Of a DNA stretch of 64,000 nt, positions 35,072 through 45,618 are shown in pieces. Source of the DNA: Rhodocyclales bacterium (lineage in GTDB: Bacteria; Pseudomonadota; Gammaproteobacteria; Burkholderiales; Rhodocyclaceae); contig JACRPA010000003.1 of NCBI GenBank assembly GCA_016214145.1, positions 1 through 64,000 on the forward strand, read 5' to 3'. Within the stretch, counting starts at the first letter, position 1. Every line of letters starts with the position of its first letter. The translations under genes and the position numbers were made by a program. The notes under the pieces are model-generated. The model made no database searches and was not told the origin of the DNA. It was given only the letters and a program-made list of their open reading frames with translations.

Positions 35072-35173
35072 GTTGGCTGCTTTTGGCGCAGTGTGTGCCA
35101 TGACTTGCGCCGGATTGCTGCCCATCGTCGGTTCGGCATGCGGTGATTGAGCATATTCATGATGTTTTCGTGC

Positions 35174-35189
35174 TGGCATCGAAATTGCA
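35174..35189 (+). promoter_or_regulatory. Sigma54 promoter of the PQQ alcohol dehydrogenase
   Basis: TGGCAT-CGAAA-TTGCA has the GG (35175) and GC (35187) doublets exactly 10 bases apart, matching the -24/-12 consensus. Transcription would start near 35201, some 59 bases before the gene. The AcoR-type activator at 40169-42163 is the likely regulator. Confidence 0.8.
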
Positions 35190-35259
35190 ATGCGGTGTTC
35201 CACGAATGATGAACCGTTCATTCGAGGATACCCAGAGAACAACACAGGAGGTGGATGAA

Positions 35260-36999
35260 ATGAAGCGCATTCTGATATCGGCCTTGCTCGGCGGCGCGAT
35301 GCTGAGCCTGGCAGGAACACCGGCGGTGGCCAAGGTTACCGACAAGGACATCGAAAACGATGCGGCGACGACCGGGGACGTTGTCTCTTGGGGTCTCGGC
35401 ACGCGAGGCCAGCGTTACAGCCCCTTGGCCAAGATCAACACGAAGAACGTCGGCGACCTGGTGCCCGTCTGGTCGTTCTCGTTCGGCGGCGAAAAGCAGC
35501 GCGGCCAGGAATCCCAGCCCGTGGTGCATAACGGCAAGATGTTCGTGACCGGATCCTACTCGCGGATCTTCGCGCTCGACGCGAAGACCGGCAAAAAGCT
35601 CTGGCAGTACGAGCACCGTCTGCCCGAGGGCATCATGCCGTGCTGCGACGTGGTGAATCGCGGCGCCGCCCTGTACGACAATCTCGTGATTTTCGGCACG
35701 CTGGATGCGCAGTTGGTGGCGCTGGATCAGGATACCGGCAAGGTCGTGTGGAAGGAAAAGCTCGACGACTACGCCGCCGGATATTCTTATACCGCGGCGC
35801 CGATCATCGCCAAGGGCCTGGTGCTGACCGGCGTCTCCGGCGGCGAATTCGGCATCGTCGGCCGGGTCGATGCGCGCGACGCGAAGACAGGCAAACTGGT
35901 ATGGAGCCGGCCGACCGTCGAGGGCCACATGGGCACCAAGGACGGCAAGGACAACGGCATCAGCGGCACGACCAACGCGAGCTGGCCCGGCGATCTGTGG
36001 AAGACCGGCGGCTCCGCCACCTGGCTCGGCGGCACGTATGATCCCGAGACGGGTCTGGCCTATTTCGGCACCGGCAACCCGGCGCCCTGGAACAGCCACC
36101 TCCGCCCCGGTGACAATCTTTTCTCCTGCTCCACCGTCGCCATCGATGTCGCCACCGGCAAGATCGTCTGGCACTTCCAGGGCACGCCGAACGACGGCTG
36201 GGATTTCGACGGCGTGAACGAGTTCGTCACCTACAAGACCAAGGACGGCAAGGTCCTCGGCGGCAAGGCGGATCGCAACGGCTTCTTCTACGTGCTCGAC
36301 GCCAAGAGCGGCAAGTTCCAGCGCGGCTTTCCCTTCGTGAGGAAAATCACCTGGGCCTCCGGTCTGGACGAGAACGGCCGTCCCAAGTTCGACGCCGGCA
36401 ATCGGCCGGGCGATCCGGCCAAGGGCGATGGCAAGAAGGGCAGTTCGGTGTTCGCCGTGCCCTCGTTCCTCGGCGGCAAGAACCAGATGCCGATGGCCTA
36501 CAGCCCCGACACCGGCTATTTCTACGTGCCGGCCAACGAGTGGGGCATGGAAATCTGGAACGAGCCGGTCAGCTACAAGAAGGGCGCGGCCTACCTCGGC
36601 GCGGGCTTCACCATCAAGACCATCGACGACAGCTACATCGGCGCCCTGCGCGCGGTCGATCCGGTCAGCGGCAAGATCGTCTGGGAGGTGAAGAACAACG
36701 CGCCGCTGTGGGGCGGTGTGCTGACCACCAAGGGCGGACTGGTGTTCTGGGGTACGCCGGAGGGCTACCTCAAGGCGGCTGATGCCAAGACGGGCAAGGA
36801 AGTCTGGCAGTTCCAGACCGGCTCCGGCGTCGTCGCGCCTCCCATCACCTGGGACCAGGACGGTGAGCAGTACATTGCCGTGGCTTCGGGCTGGGGCGGC
36901 GCGGTTCCGTTGTGGGGCGGGGATGTGGCGAAGAAAGTGAACTACCTCAACCAGGGTGGTTCGATGTGGGTATTCAAGCTGCACAAGAACGGCAAGTAG
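35260..36999 (+). CDS. PQQ-dependent alcohol dehydrogenase, lanthanide-type active site
   Basis: The 579-residue quinoprotein has a signal peptide ending near AVA (residue 24), vicinal cysteines in 'IMPCCDV' (128-129), metal ligands Glu in '[11 protein letters not shown]' (~196) and Asn in '[10 protein letters not shown]' (~273), and '[11 protein letters not shown]' with the catalytic Asp (~315) and a further Asp two residues on. That second Asp is the hallmark of lanthanide-using enzymes (XoxF, PedH); calcium enzymes have Ala or Ser there. The start is set by AGGAGG before 35260; the ORF track adds 39 spurious codons. Ethanol or another primary alcohol is the likely substrate. Confidence 0.9.
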   Translation: MKRILISALLGGAMLSLAGTPAVAKVTDKDIENDAATTGDVVSWGLGTRGQRYSPLAKINTKNVGDLVPVWSFSFGGEKQRGQESQPVVHNGKMFVTGSYSRIFALDAKTGKKLWQYEHRLPEGIMPCCDVVNRGAALYDNLVIFGTLDAQLVALDQDTGKVVWKEKLDDYAAGYSYTAAPIIAKGLVLTGVSGGEFGIVGRVDARDAKTGKLVWSRPTVEGHMGTKDGKDNGISGTTNASWPGDLWKTGGSATWLGGTYDPETGLAYFGTGNPAPWNSHLRPGDNLFSCSTVAIDVATGKIVWHFQGTPNDGWDFDGVNEFVTYKTKDGKVLGGKADRNGFFYVLDAKSGKFQRGFPFVRKITWASGLDENGRPKFDAGNRPGDPAKGDGKKGSSVFAVPSFLGGKNQMPMAYSPDTGYFYVPANEWGMEIWNEPVSYKKGAAYLGAGFTIKTIDDSYIGALRAVDPVSGKIVWEVKNNAPLWGGVLTTKGGLVFWGTPEGYLKAADAKTGKEVWQFQTGSGVVAPPITWDQDGEQYIAVASGWGGAVPLWGGDVAKKVNYLNQGGSMWVFKLHKNGK

Positions 37000-37041
37000 T
37001 TTCCTCCTGGCGGCCTACTCTCTCCCGGGCCGCCAAAGTTC

Positions 37042-37070
37042 AAAGCCGGCCTCGTGCCGGCTTTTTTTTT
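37042..37070 (+). terminator. Intrinsic terminator after the PQQ dehydrogenase
   Basis: AAGCCGGC-CTCGT-GCCGGCTT is followed by an unbroken run of T (to 37070), a textbook rho-independent terminator. It also separates this rightward gene from the convergent yceI. Confidence 0.92.
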
Positions 37071-37087
37071 GCGGCCAGGCCGCGCGA

Positions 37088-37657
37088 TCACGACTCCTTG
37101 ATCGCCTCGATCGGGATGAGGATGCGGACTTCGTCGCCGATTCCCGGCAAGCCGTAATTCATGCCGAAATCGGAACGCCGGATCGTCGTTTCGAGATTGG
37201 CGCCGCAAAGCTGCCGCGGCAGAATGGGGTGTTTCGCGCAGCGCCATCGCGTTACCGCAAGCGTCAGCGGGCGCGTGACGCCGAGCAGGGTCAGCGATCC
37301 GGCGATGCGGGAGGGCTTGTCGGCATCAAGACGGAAGTCGCGGGCCGTGAAGCGCAGGGTCGGGTACTGCGCGGCATTGAAGAAACGCTCCCCGCGCATG
37401 TGTTTGTTCCAATCCTCGCTCCCCATGTCGACGCTGTGGGCGTCGATGATCACGTCAACCGACCCGGCCTGCCGCTCCGGATCGAAATCGAGCGAACCGC
37501 CGACTTTGCCGAAACGCCCGCGCTGAATCGAAAACCCGTAGTGGTCGACCTCGAATACGGGGAAAGTGTGGCGGCCGTCGATGTCGTAGCGCTCGGCCAG
37601 GGCGAGGGTCGGGCAGGTTAACAGCGTCAGCGCGATGATGAAGGCACTATTTTTCAC
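37088..37657 (-). CDS. YceI-family periplasmic lipocalin-like protein
   Basis: The 189-residue protein has a signal peptide ('AFIIALTLLTCPTLALA') and the YceI fold pattern 'YDIDGRHTFPVFEVDHYGFS' with 'RGERFFNAAQYPTLRFTA'. YceI proteins bind isoprenoid lipids such as quinones in a hydrophobic pocket. GTG at 37657 with AGGAG seven bases upstream is the start; the ORF track adds 55 codons. It is probably transcribed with the TonB receptor upstream. Two cysteine-containing residues near 'RCAKHPILPRQLCGAN' may form a disulfide. Confidence 0.87.
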   Translation of the reverse strand: MKNSAFIIALTLLTCPTLALAERYDIDGRHTFPVFEVDHYGFSIQRGRFGKVGGSLDFDPERQAGSVDVIIDAHSVDMGSEDWNKHMRGERFFNAAQYPTLRFTARDFRLDADKPSRIAGSLTLLGVTRPLTLAVTRWRCAKHPILPRQLCGANLETTIRRSDFGMNYGLPGIGDEVRILIPIEAIKES

Positions 37658-37746
37658 GAGAGACTCCTGAAGGCGTGTGGGCAGCTTGCCGAAAATACGA
37701 TGGGCATTCAACCACTCTTTGGAACCAACGCTGCAATGGCCGGTGC

Positions 37747-40086
37747 TTAGTCGAGTGCCGCACGGATTCCCACAAGAAAACTGCGCGGAGCGCCCGGTGC
37801 GTAGAAGGTTTCGCGCGACCAATTGTCCGAGTTGGCCAGAAATGCGCCGGCGGCATCGAACGGGTTTTCCGCCAGCGCGCCCGCCGTCGCATAGTGTTTG
37901 TCGAAAACGTTGTTCAAACGCGCAAACGCCTCCAGCCGGCGGTCGAGCCGGACGCGCGCGCCGAGGTTAAGCACGGCATGGCCCGGGACTTCGCCCGAAC
38001 CCTGGAATGCGCGGGTGTTGCCGAACGCATCGGTCGCCACCCCGGCGCGGTGGGCGTTGTTCTCGTTGCCGCGCGCGAATTGGCGCGAATACGCCTGGAA
38101 GTCCGCATCCACCCGCCAGTCGGGCCCGAGCGCGATCTCGGCGCCAAACTTCAGGCTATGAGCGGGAATGCCGGGCAGGCGATGCCCCGCGCGAACGAGG
38201 ATCTCGTCGTTCTGGCCGCCTGCGGTGCATTCCGGCGAGCGGCCGCGCGTGCTGTTGTTTTCCGCCAGCAGGCAGGCCGACGAGCGATAGGTGGCCTTGA
38301 CGTAGCTGTAGTCGGCGCGCAGATCGAACGGTCCGAAGCGGCCGGAGGCGCCGAGTTCGGCGCCCTGTCGGCGGGTACGGCCGAAATTGGTGAAGTACCC
38401 GCGGCTGGTTGAGGTGCCGACAAACAGGATGTCGTCCCGGTTGTCGGCGGTGAATACCGCGGCGTTCCACTTCAGGTCGCCGCTGTGGCCGCGCACGCCG
38501 GCTTCCAAGGTTCGCGTAACCACCTGCTTCAGGAACGGATCGGCCTGCATCGCATTCGGCAGGGAGCAGGGATTGACCCGGTCGGCACAACCCAGTTCGA
38601 TCGGGCTGGGTGCCCGATTGCCCTGGCCGGCTGTTGCGTAGAGGCTGGCCGCTGGCGTCATCGACCAGGTGGCGCCCAACGATGGATTGAGTTTGCTATA
38701 GACATAATCGCCATCCAGATTGGGGGCGGCTAGTGTGACTTCGTCCCGGGTGGTGACCCGGCTACGGTTATAGCGCAGGGATGTGGTGATCGCCAGATCG
38801 GCCCATGGCTTGTAGGTGTCGGTCGCGAACAGGCTCCAGTTCCGGGTCCGGCCGGCCAACTGGGTTTCCAATACCTCGCCGGTGCCGCCGGTCACACCCC
38901 GGTCGGCGTCGAAGATACCGGTCTCGACGGTTTGCCGAAAGGACGACCGGCTTTGATCCAGCGTCGCGCCGAATGCCACGTGGTTGTTGTCGTCCAGCCG
39001 CGACCACTGCAGTGCCCCGCCCCAACTGCGCTGGGTGTTGCGCGTCCGGTTGTTCGCCGCGGTTTCGGTGTCGAAGCCGAGGCCGCCGTTGGCGCCGCCG
39101 GCACCGTCGTTGACGCCCCCCTTGAAATCGTCATTGGCGTCGCCATTCAAGGTCCGTGTCCGGTTCCGGCGGTGATACAGCGTCGCCGACAGCCGCGCCC
39201 GATCGTCCAGCCAGTAGCCGGCGTTGAGGGCGAGCAGGCCGAGCCGGTTGCGCGTGTTGTCGGGTTTGGTGAAAATGCTTTCGCGGCGCGCACGCAACAT
39301 CGACTCGGGCAGCAAGCCATTGCCGACCAGATCGGTATCCGCATGCGTGTAGCTCAGATCCATTTCCAGCGTGGCGCTGTGGTGCGAGAGCTTGCCGAAC
39401 ATCTGATCGACTTTCGAGGGCGAAAAGTCCCGCCAGCCCGTTTCCCGGAACGAAGTCCCGGCAAGATAGATGCCGTGCCCACCATGCTTGCCGCCGAACT
39501 CGGCCTCGATCGATCGGCGCCCGAAACTTCCGGCGTGGGTTTCCAGCCTGGCTCCTGGATCCGTCATTCCGTTCTTGGTGTGGATCGACAAGGCTCCGCC
39601 GAGCGTGTTGAGGCCGAACAGCGGGTTCGAGCCCGGTATCAGGTCGATGGCGGAGATCGCGGCGCGGGGAATCAAATCCCAATTGACGGTATCGCCGAAC
39701 GGTTCGTTGATCCGCACGCCGTCCTGATAGACGGACAGCCCTTGCGGCGTGCCCAGCAAGGGGCTGGCGGAGAAACCGCGATAGTTTACGTCCACCTGGA
39801 ACGGGTTGCCCTGTATTTCGTTGACCGTGACCGCGGGAACCCGGTTGCCCAGCAGTTCGGGAAGCGATCGCTCGGTCCGCTCGCGCAGGGAACGCGCATC
39901 GAGCGACTGGATATTGGCCGGAATCTCGTTGCGCGGCTGTTCGAGCCCTTTGATCGGCGACATGCCGACCACCTCGACCGCCGGCGTCTCGATGGCGCCG
40001 GCTACGGCCGCTGCCGGCCAGAACGCGATAGCGATGGTCAGAATGCGTTGCCGGCCGCAACGGCACGCGATGAAATCGCGGAACAT
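37747..40086 (-). CDS. TonB-dependent receptor, substrate unknown
   Basis: The 779-residue protein has a signal peptide, a plug domain ('NEIPANIQSLDARSLRERTE', 'GFSASPLLGTPQGLSVYQDG', 'SNPLFGLNTLGGALSIHTKN') and a barrel ending in 'RSFLVGIRAALD'. It differs clearly from the PqqU-like receptor. The start at 40086 is chosen because it begins a signal peptide and lies just after a sigma54 promoter; the ORF track runs 59 codons into the regulator gene. Shared control with a lanthanide-type dehydrogenase makes a rare-earth or metal-chelate substrate a fair hypothesis. Confidence 0.85.
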   Translation of the reverse strand: MFRDFIACRCGRQRILTIAIAFWPAAAVAGAIETPAVEVVGMSPIKGLEQPRNEIPANIQSLDARSLRERTERSLPELLGNRVPAVTVNEIQGNPFQVDVNYRGFSASPLLGTPQGLSVYQDGVRINEPFGDTVNWDLIPRAAISAIDLIPGSNPLFGLNTLGGALSIHTKNGMTDPGARLETHAGSFGRRSIEAEFGGKHGGHGIYLAGTSFRETGWRDFSPSKVDQMFGKLSHHSATLEMDLSYTHADTDLVGNGLLPESMLRARRESIFTKPDNTRNRLGLLALNAGYWLDDRARLSATLYHRRNRTRTLNGDANDDFKGGVNDGAGGANGGLGFDTETAANNRTRNTQRSWGGALQWSRLDDNNHVAFGATLDQSRSSFRQTVETGIFDADRGVTGGTGEVLETQLAGRTRNWSLFATDTYKPWADLAITTSLRYNRSRVTTRDEVTLAAPNLDGDYVYSKLNPSLGATWSMTPAASLYATAGQGNRAPSPIELGCADRVNPCSLPNAMQADPFLKQVVTRTLEAGVRGHSGDLKWNAAVFTADNRDDILFVGTSTSRGYFTNFGRTRRQGAELGASGRFGPFDLRADYSYVKATYRSSACLLAENNSTRGRSPECTAGGQNDEILVRAGHRLPGIPAHSLKFGAEIALGPDWRVDADFQAYSRQFARGNENNAHRAGVATDAFGNTRAFQGSGEVPGHAVLNLGARVRLDRRLEAFARLNNVFDKHYATAGALAENPFDAAGAFLANSDNWSRETFYAPGAPRSFLVGIRAALD

Positions 40087-40127
40087 GCCGACTACCGCCT
40101 CTCGATGAAGATGAAACTCAACATCCA

Positions 40128-40143
40128 CGCAAATCCCGTGCCG
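40128..40143 (-). promoter_or_regulatory. Sigma54 promoter of the second TonB receptor
   Basis: On the minus strand CGGCACG-GGAT-TTGCG keeps the GG-N10-GC spacing and matches TGGCACG-N4-TTGCA except at the outer bases. It lies in the gap between the activator gene and the receptor, about 31 bases before the expected leader start of the ATG at 40086. No exact activator site was found near it. Confidence 0.7.
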
Positions 40144-40168
40144 GCAGGACTTGCGCCCGCCCGAATGT

Positions 40169-42163
<1,995 letters not shown>

Positions 42164-42269
42164 TCGACTCCTCCTCCATGTGCCGCGCCGCGATCGGGGT
42201 CATCCGGAAGGATGCCGCCGTCGTTCTTGTGATTTGCTTCATGGGCGCGGTCGGCCATGATACAGAACT

Positions 42270-42303
42270 CGTGCCGAGGTGCAACATGTCCCATTTTGAG
42301 TCA
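42270..42303. promoter_or_regulatory. Two abutting activator sites upstream of the cytochrome c gene
   Basis: CGTGCCGAGGTGCAACA (42270-42286) and TGTCCCATTTTGAGTCA (42287-42303) each match TGTnnC-N5-GnnACA at all but one fixed position and lie end to end. They sit 42-75 bases before the sigma54 promoter and also upstream of the divergent activator gene, so they could mediate autoregulation. Confidence 0.6.
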
Positions 42304-42344
42304 CTCGGGCGATGTGCTCCCGCCTGATCGGCAACGAATTCTTT

Positions 42345-42360
42345 TGGCACGCAACCTGCT
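42345..42360 (+). promoter_or_regulatory. Sigma54 promoter of the cytochrome c-xoxJ-propeller operon
   Basis: TGGCAC-GCAAC-CTGCT has a perfect -24 element and GG-N10-GC spacing. The start site would fall near 42371, about 59 bases before the GTG start at 42430. Confidence 0.82.
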
Positions 42361-42429
42361 TAACAGGTCATCTCTGGAGCAGGCCCAAATCGCCAGCCCG
42401 TAACCCCGTCGTTTTTGGAGGTATTACCC

Positions 42430-43125
42430 GTGATCGCATCGCTGCGCTCGCCGATCCTGCTCGCTGCCCTGGCGGGCTGCATGGCTGCCCCGCCAGCCCA
42501 CGCCCACGGCGACGTGACGCCGCAAGCCGTCGACGTTTCCACGCTCAAGAAGCTGGGCGACAACTGGCTGGACGAGAACCCCTACCACAAGGACCAGGAG
42601 GCCGAGCGTGTCGGCGCCTCGGCCTACAATCAGAATTGTGCCCGCTGCCATGGCCTCGAGGCGATTTCCGGCGGCATCGCGCCGGACCTGCGCAAACTGG
42701 ATATCGACAAGGAAACCGACCAGTACTTCACCGTCTCGGTGAGACGCGGCAAGGTGCGCAATGGCGCCGTCTACATGCCCCCGTTCGAAGGGATTCTGTC
42801 GCAGGAGGCGGTATGGGCGATCAAGGCCTATCTGGAGACGCGGCGGGAACCCGAGGATGCCGGGCCGAGGAATCCGATGGAGCAACTGGCGAAGACATCC
42901 TCCTGCCTGTCCTGTCATGGCGTCGACAACCGGATGGTCGGCCCGGCCTATCGGGAAATCGCCAAGCGATACGAGCGTGACAAGAACGCGGAAGCGAAGC
43001 TTCTGCGGAAGGTCAAGAAGGGCGGTGTCGGGGCCTGGGGCAAGGTGCCGATGCCGCCGATGAGCGCCATCCCCGAGAAGGATCTCAGGGCGCTGGTGAA
43101 ATGGATTCTCGCCGGCGCCAGGTGA
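42430..43125 (+). CDS. Dihaem cytochrome c, XoxG/PedF-like electron acceptor
   Basis: The 231-residue protein has a signal peptide ending near AHA and two haem-binding sites, CARCH (70-74) and CLSCH (159-163), with likely Met ligands in 'YMPPFEG' and 'VPMPPMS'. The first domain resembles the c550-type partners of PQQ dehydrogenases; the second is a class I cytochrome. Start GTG 42430 is placed by GGAGG eight bases before it; the ORF track used a TTG upstream. It probably takes electrons from the PQQ enzyme in the periplasm and passes them to an oxidase. Confidence 0.88.
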   Translation: MIASLRSPILLAALAGCMAAPPAHAHGDVTPQAVDVSTLKKLGDNWLDENPYHKDQEAERVGASAYNQNCARCHGLEAISGGIAPDLRKLDIDKETDQYFTVSVRRGKVRNGAVYMPPFEGILSQEAVWAIKAYLETRREPEDAGPRNPMEQLAKTSSCLSCHGVDNRMVGPAYREIAKRYERDKNAEAKLLRKVKKGGVGAWGKVPMPPMSAIPEKDLRALVKWILAGAR

Positions 43126-43196
43126 TCCGCCGGGTGGGCTACCTCCCGTCAGCGGGCGTCGTATGCTGCGATAATCAAACCCTTGGAGTGTGTGAT

Positions 43197-44066
43197 ATGA
43201 ATTGTCGGGAAGACGATAGCGTGTGCCGCCGCGTCCTGTGGCGTGCCGGCTCGGCCGGTGCGCTGTGGCTGGCCGGAATGGTGCTGGCGGCGTGCGCCTT
43301 CGCCCAGGCGGCAACAACCATGGCCCCAACGCAGCAGCGCGGCATCCTGAAGGTCGGCCTCTACAAAAATTTTGCGCCGTTCTCCGACAACGGCAAGGGA
43401 GCCGACGTGGATATCGCCGAGGCGCTGGCAGCCCGGCTCGGACTCAAGCTGTCCGCGCTGTGGTTCGATGCCGACGAGAACATGGAAGACGATCTGCGCA
43501 ATATGGTCTGGAAGGGACATTACCTCGGTTACGGTCCGGCCGACGTGATGATCCATGTGCCGATCGATCGCGAATACATGGCGAAGAACGACAAGGTCAG
43601 TTTCTTCGCTCCGTATCACCGCGAGCGTTATGGCATCGCCCGCAATCTCGAGCGCATTCCAACGCTCGAAACGCTGGCCGCCCTGGAGGGGAAGCAGGTC
43701 GGCGTCGAGGGCGACACCCTGGGGGCGACGGTGCTGCTCGCCGCGGACGGCGGCCGGTATCGCGAGACGCTGAAATTCTACAAGACCGCGGCGGAGGCCG
43801 TGGCGGCGCTGAAGGCCGGCGAACTCGCCGCCGTCCTGGCGCAGCAGGGCGAACTCGAAGGCGGGCTTGCCGGCGACGCGCGTTTCCCCATCGAGCCGGT
43901 GCCGGCCCCCCCCCTGCATTCGCGCCAGTGGCCGCTCGGGCTGGCGGTGAAAGCGCAGAACGCGGTGCTGGCGACGGCACTGCAGCAGGCCATGAACGAA
44001 CTGCTGGCCGAAGGCGCCATCGGTCGGATCATGGCCCGCCACGGCGTGGCGCACCGCCGCCCATGA
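43197..44066 (+). CDS. XoxJ/MoxJ-like periplasmic substrate-binding protein
   Basis: The 289-residue protein has a signal peptide and a family 3 solute-binding fold ('GILKVGLYKNFAPFSDNGKG', 'DVDIAEALAARLGLKL', 'YGPADVMIHVPIDREYM'). Homologues are encoded with quinoprotein dehydrogenases and are thought to help their maturation or activation, not transport. The ATG at 43197 has TTGGAG upstream. The stop overlaps the next ATG (ATGA). Confidence 0.87.
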   Translation: MNCREDDSVCRRVLWRAGSAGALWLAGMVLAACAFAQAATTMAPTQQRGILKVGLYKNFAPFSDNGKGADVDIAEALAARLGLKLSALWFDADENMEDDLRNMVWKGHYLGYGPADVMIHVPIDREYMAKNDKVSFFAPYHRERYGIARNLERIPTLETLAALEGKQVGVEGDTLGATVLLAADGGRYRETLKFYKTAAEAVAALKAGELAAVLAQQGELEGGLAGDARFPIEPVPAPPLHSRQWPLGLAVKAQNAVLATALQQAMNELLAEGAIGRIMARHGVAHRRP

Positions 44067-45007
44067 AGCCGCTGGCCGCCCTCCTCGGGGTGTTTCTGGC
44101 CGCGCTGTCCGGCGCCGCCGCCGCGGCGCCCTTCGCGTACGTCCCCAATGAAAAGTCCGGCTCGATATCGGTGCTCGACACCGCTACGCGAGAAGTGGTG
44201 GCAACCGTGCAGGTCGGCGGCAAGCCGCGCGGTATCGCGGTATCGCGCGACGGCAGGACGCTGTATGTCAGCGACCAGGCCGCGCATGCGCTGGCGATCG
44301 TCGACCTGGACAGGCGCCAGGTCTCGGAACGGATTTCCCTGGGCGAATCGCCCGAGGGCGTGAGCCTTTCGCCGGACGAGCGCTGGGTCGCCGCCGCCGT
44401 CGAATTGTCGAACAGCGTCGTGTTCATCGATACGGCGACCCGCAAGGTCGCGTTTTCGGTCAAGACCCAGGGCAAGAACCCGGAACATGCCGTGTTCAGT
44501 CCCGACGGTCGCTGGCTGTATGTCAGCGCGGAAGAAGCCGACAGCCTCGACATCATCGATGTGGCGGCGCGACGGCAAGTGAATTCGATCAAGGTCGGCG
44601 AGCGCCCGCGCGGCATCGGTTTTCTGCCGGACGGCAGCCGCGCCTACGTCGCTTGCGAGATCGCGAGCACCGTGTTCTCGATCGATGTGGCGCGGCAGTC
44701 CGTCGTGGCGGCCATCAAGGCGGGCCAGTTTGCCAACGGCATCGCCGTGTCGCCCGACGGAAAGCGCGTCTTTGTGTCGAACGGCCGCGATGCCACGGTG
44801 TCCACGATCGATCCGGCCGGTGATCGGATTGTCGCAACGACGCCGGTCGGCAAGCGGCCGTGGGGCCTCGCCGTAACGCCCGACGGCCGGGCGCTGTATG
44901 TGGCAAACGGCCGCTCCAACACCGTTTCGGTGATCGATACGGCGACGAACGAGTTGTCCGCCACGATTCCGGTCGGCGAAGCCCCCTGGGGCGTCGCTAT
45001 CCGCTGA
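44063..45007 (+). CDS. YVTN beta-propeller protein of PQQ dehydrogenase loci
   Basis: The 314-residue protein has a signal peptide ('LLGVFLAALSGAAAAAPFAY') and about seven repeats of the form 'VLDTATREVVATVQVGGKPR' / 'GIAVSRDGRTLYVSD', so it is a seven-bladed YVTN propeller. A family of this type is known as PQQ-dependent-catabolism-associated. It starts in the stop codon of the xoxJ-like gene. The molecular role is unknown; a scaffold or metal/cofactor carrier in the periplasm is possible. Confidence 0.87.
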   Translation: MKPLAALLGVFLAALSGAAAAAPFAYVPNEKSGSISVLDTATREVVATVQVGGKPRGIAVSRDGRTLYVSDQAAHALAIVDLDRRQVSERISLGESPEGVSLSPDERWVAAAVELSNSVVFIDTATRKVAFSVKTQGKNPEHAVFSPDGRWLYVSAEEADSLDIIDVAARRQVNSIKVGERPRGIGFLPDGSRAYVACEIASTVFSIDVARQSVVAAIKAGQFANGIAVSPDGKRVFVSNGRDATVSTIDPAGDRIVATTPVGKRPWGLAVTPDGRALYVANGRSNTVSVIDTATNELSATIPVGEAPWGVAIR

Positions 45008-45022
45008 CCGGGATTCGCGCAC

Positions 45023-45039
45023 TGTCCCGCTTTGCAACA
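45023..45039. promoter_or_regulatory. Predicted activator site upstream of aorA
   Basis: TGTCCCGCTTTGCAACA matches TGTnnC-N5-GnnACA at every fixed position, as does the site before the PQQ dehydrogenase. It lies 75 bases before the sigma54 promoter. Confidence 0.65.
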
Positions 45040-45113
45040 CCTGTTCGATTTCACCACGTAACGACCGCCCGTTTTCCCCCGAACTTGTGTTGCGCCCATT
45101 TGAACATATGCAT

Positions 45114-45129
45114 TGGCATGCCTATTGCT
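45114..45129 (+). promoter_or_regulatory. Sigma54 promoter of the aor operon
   Basis: TGGCAT-GCCTA-TTGCT has correct GG-N10-GC spacing and the same -24 hexamer as the PQQ dehydrogenase promoter. Transcription would begin near 45140, 59 bases before aorA, the same leader length as for the dehydrogenase. Confidence 0.82.
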
Positions 45130-45198
45130 AATGCTTTCCTCCGCCGCCGGATTTTCCCGGCGAGTGCGCCATACATCCATGTGACAGGAGATTGAAAC

Positions 45199-45618
45199 AT
45201 GCAGAAGTCGCTGCGAATCGACGCAAACAAGTGCACCGGCTGTCTCCAGTGCGAGATGGCCTGTTCCTACGAGAACCACGGTGCTTTCAATATCTCCAAA
45301 TCGCGCATCAAAGTCTTCAATTTCGAAAGCGCCGGGCGCAAGGTGCCCTACACCTGCACCCAGTGCGCGGAAGCCTGGTGCCTGCATGCCTGTCCGGTGG
45401 ATGCTATCCGCATCGATGCCGCCACCGGGGCCAAGGTGGTGCACGAGAACGTTTGCGTCGGCTGCAAGGTATGCACCATCGCCTGCCCCTTCGGCACGAT
45501 CAACTATGTTGCCTGGAGTGGGCGCAACAGTACCTGGGCCAGCGCGGACTGGCGACGAAGTACCTGGTGGCCGAGACGGATCCCAAGGTCGATCCGCTCT
45601 CGCCCGAAAACAAGCTGA
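45199..45618 (+). pseudogene. aorA: Aldehyde oxidoreductase ferredoxin subunit AorA, 3'-truncated
   Basis: Residues 1-105 are a polyferredoxin with three four-Cys sets: 'CTGCLQCEMACSYEN', 'CTQCAEAWCLHACPVDA' and 'CVGCKVCTIACPFGTI'. AorA of the AorABC complex normally has a fourth set. Here, right after 'GTINYVA' (about base 45513), the frame enters sequence that belongs to aorB in another frame and adds about 34 nonsense residues ('WSGRNSTWASADWRR...') before TGA at 45616. The fourth cluster and the natural stop are missing. AGGAGAT precedes the ATG. Confidence 0.85.
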
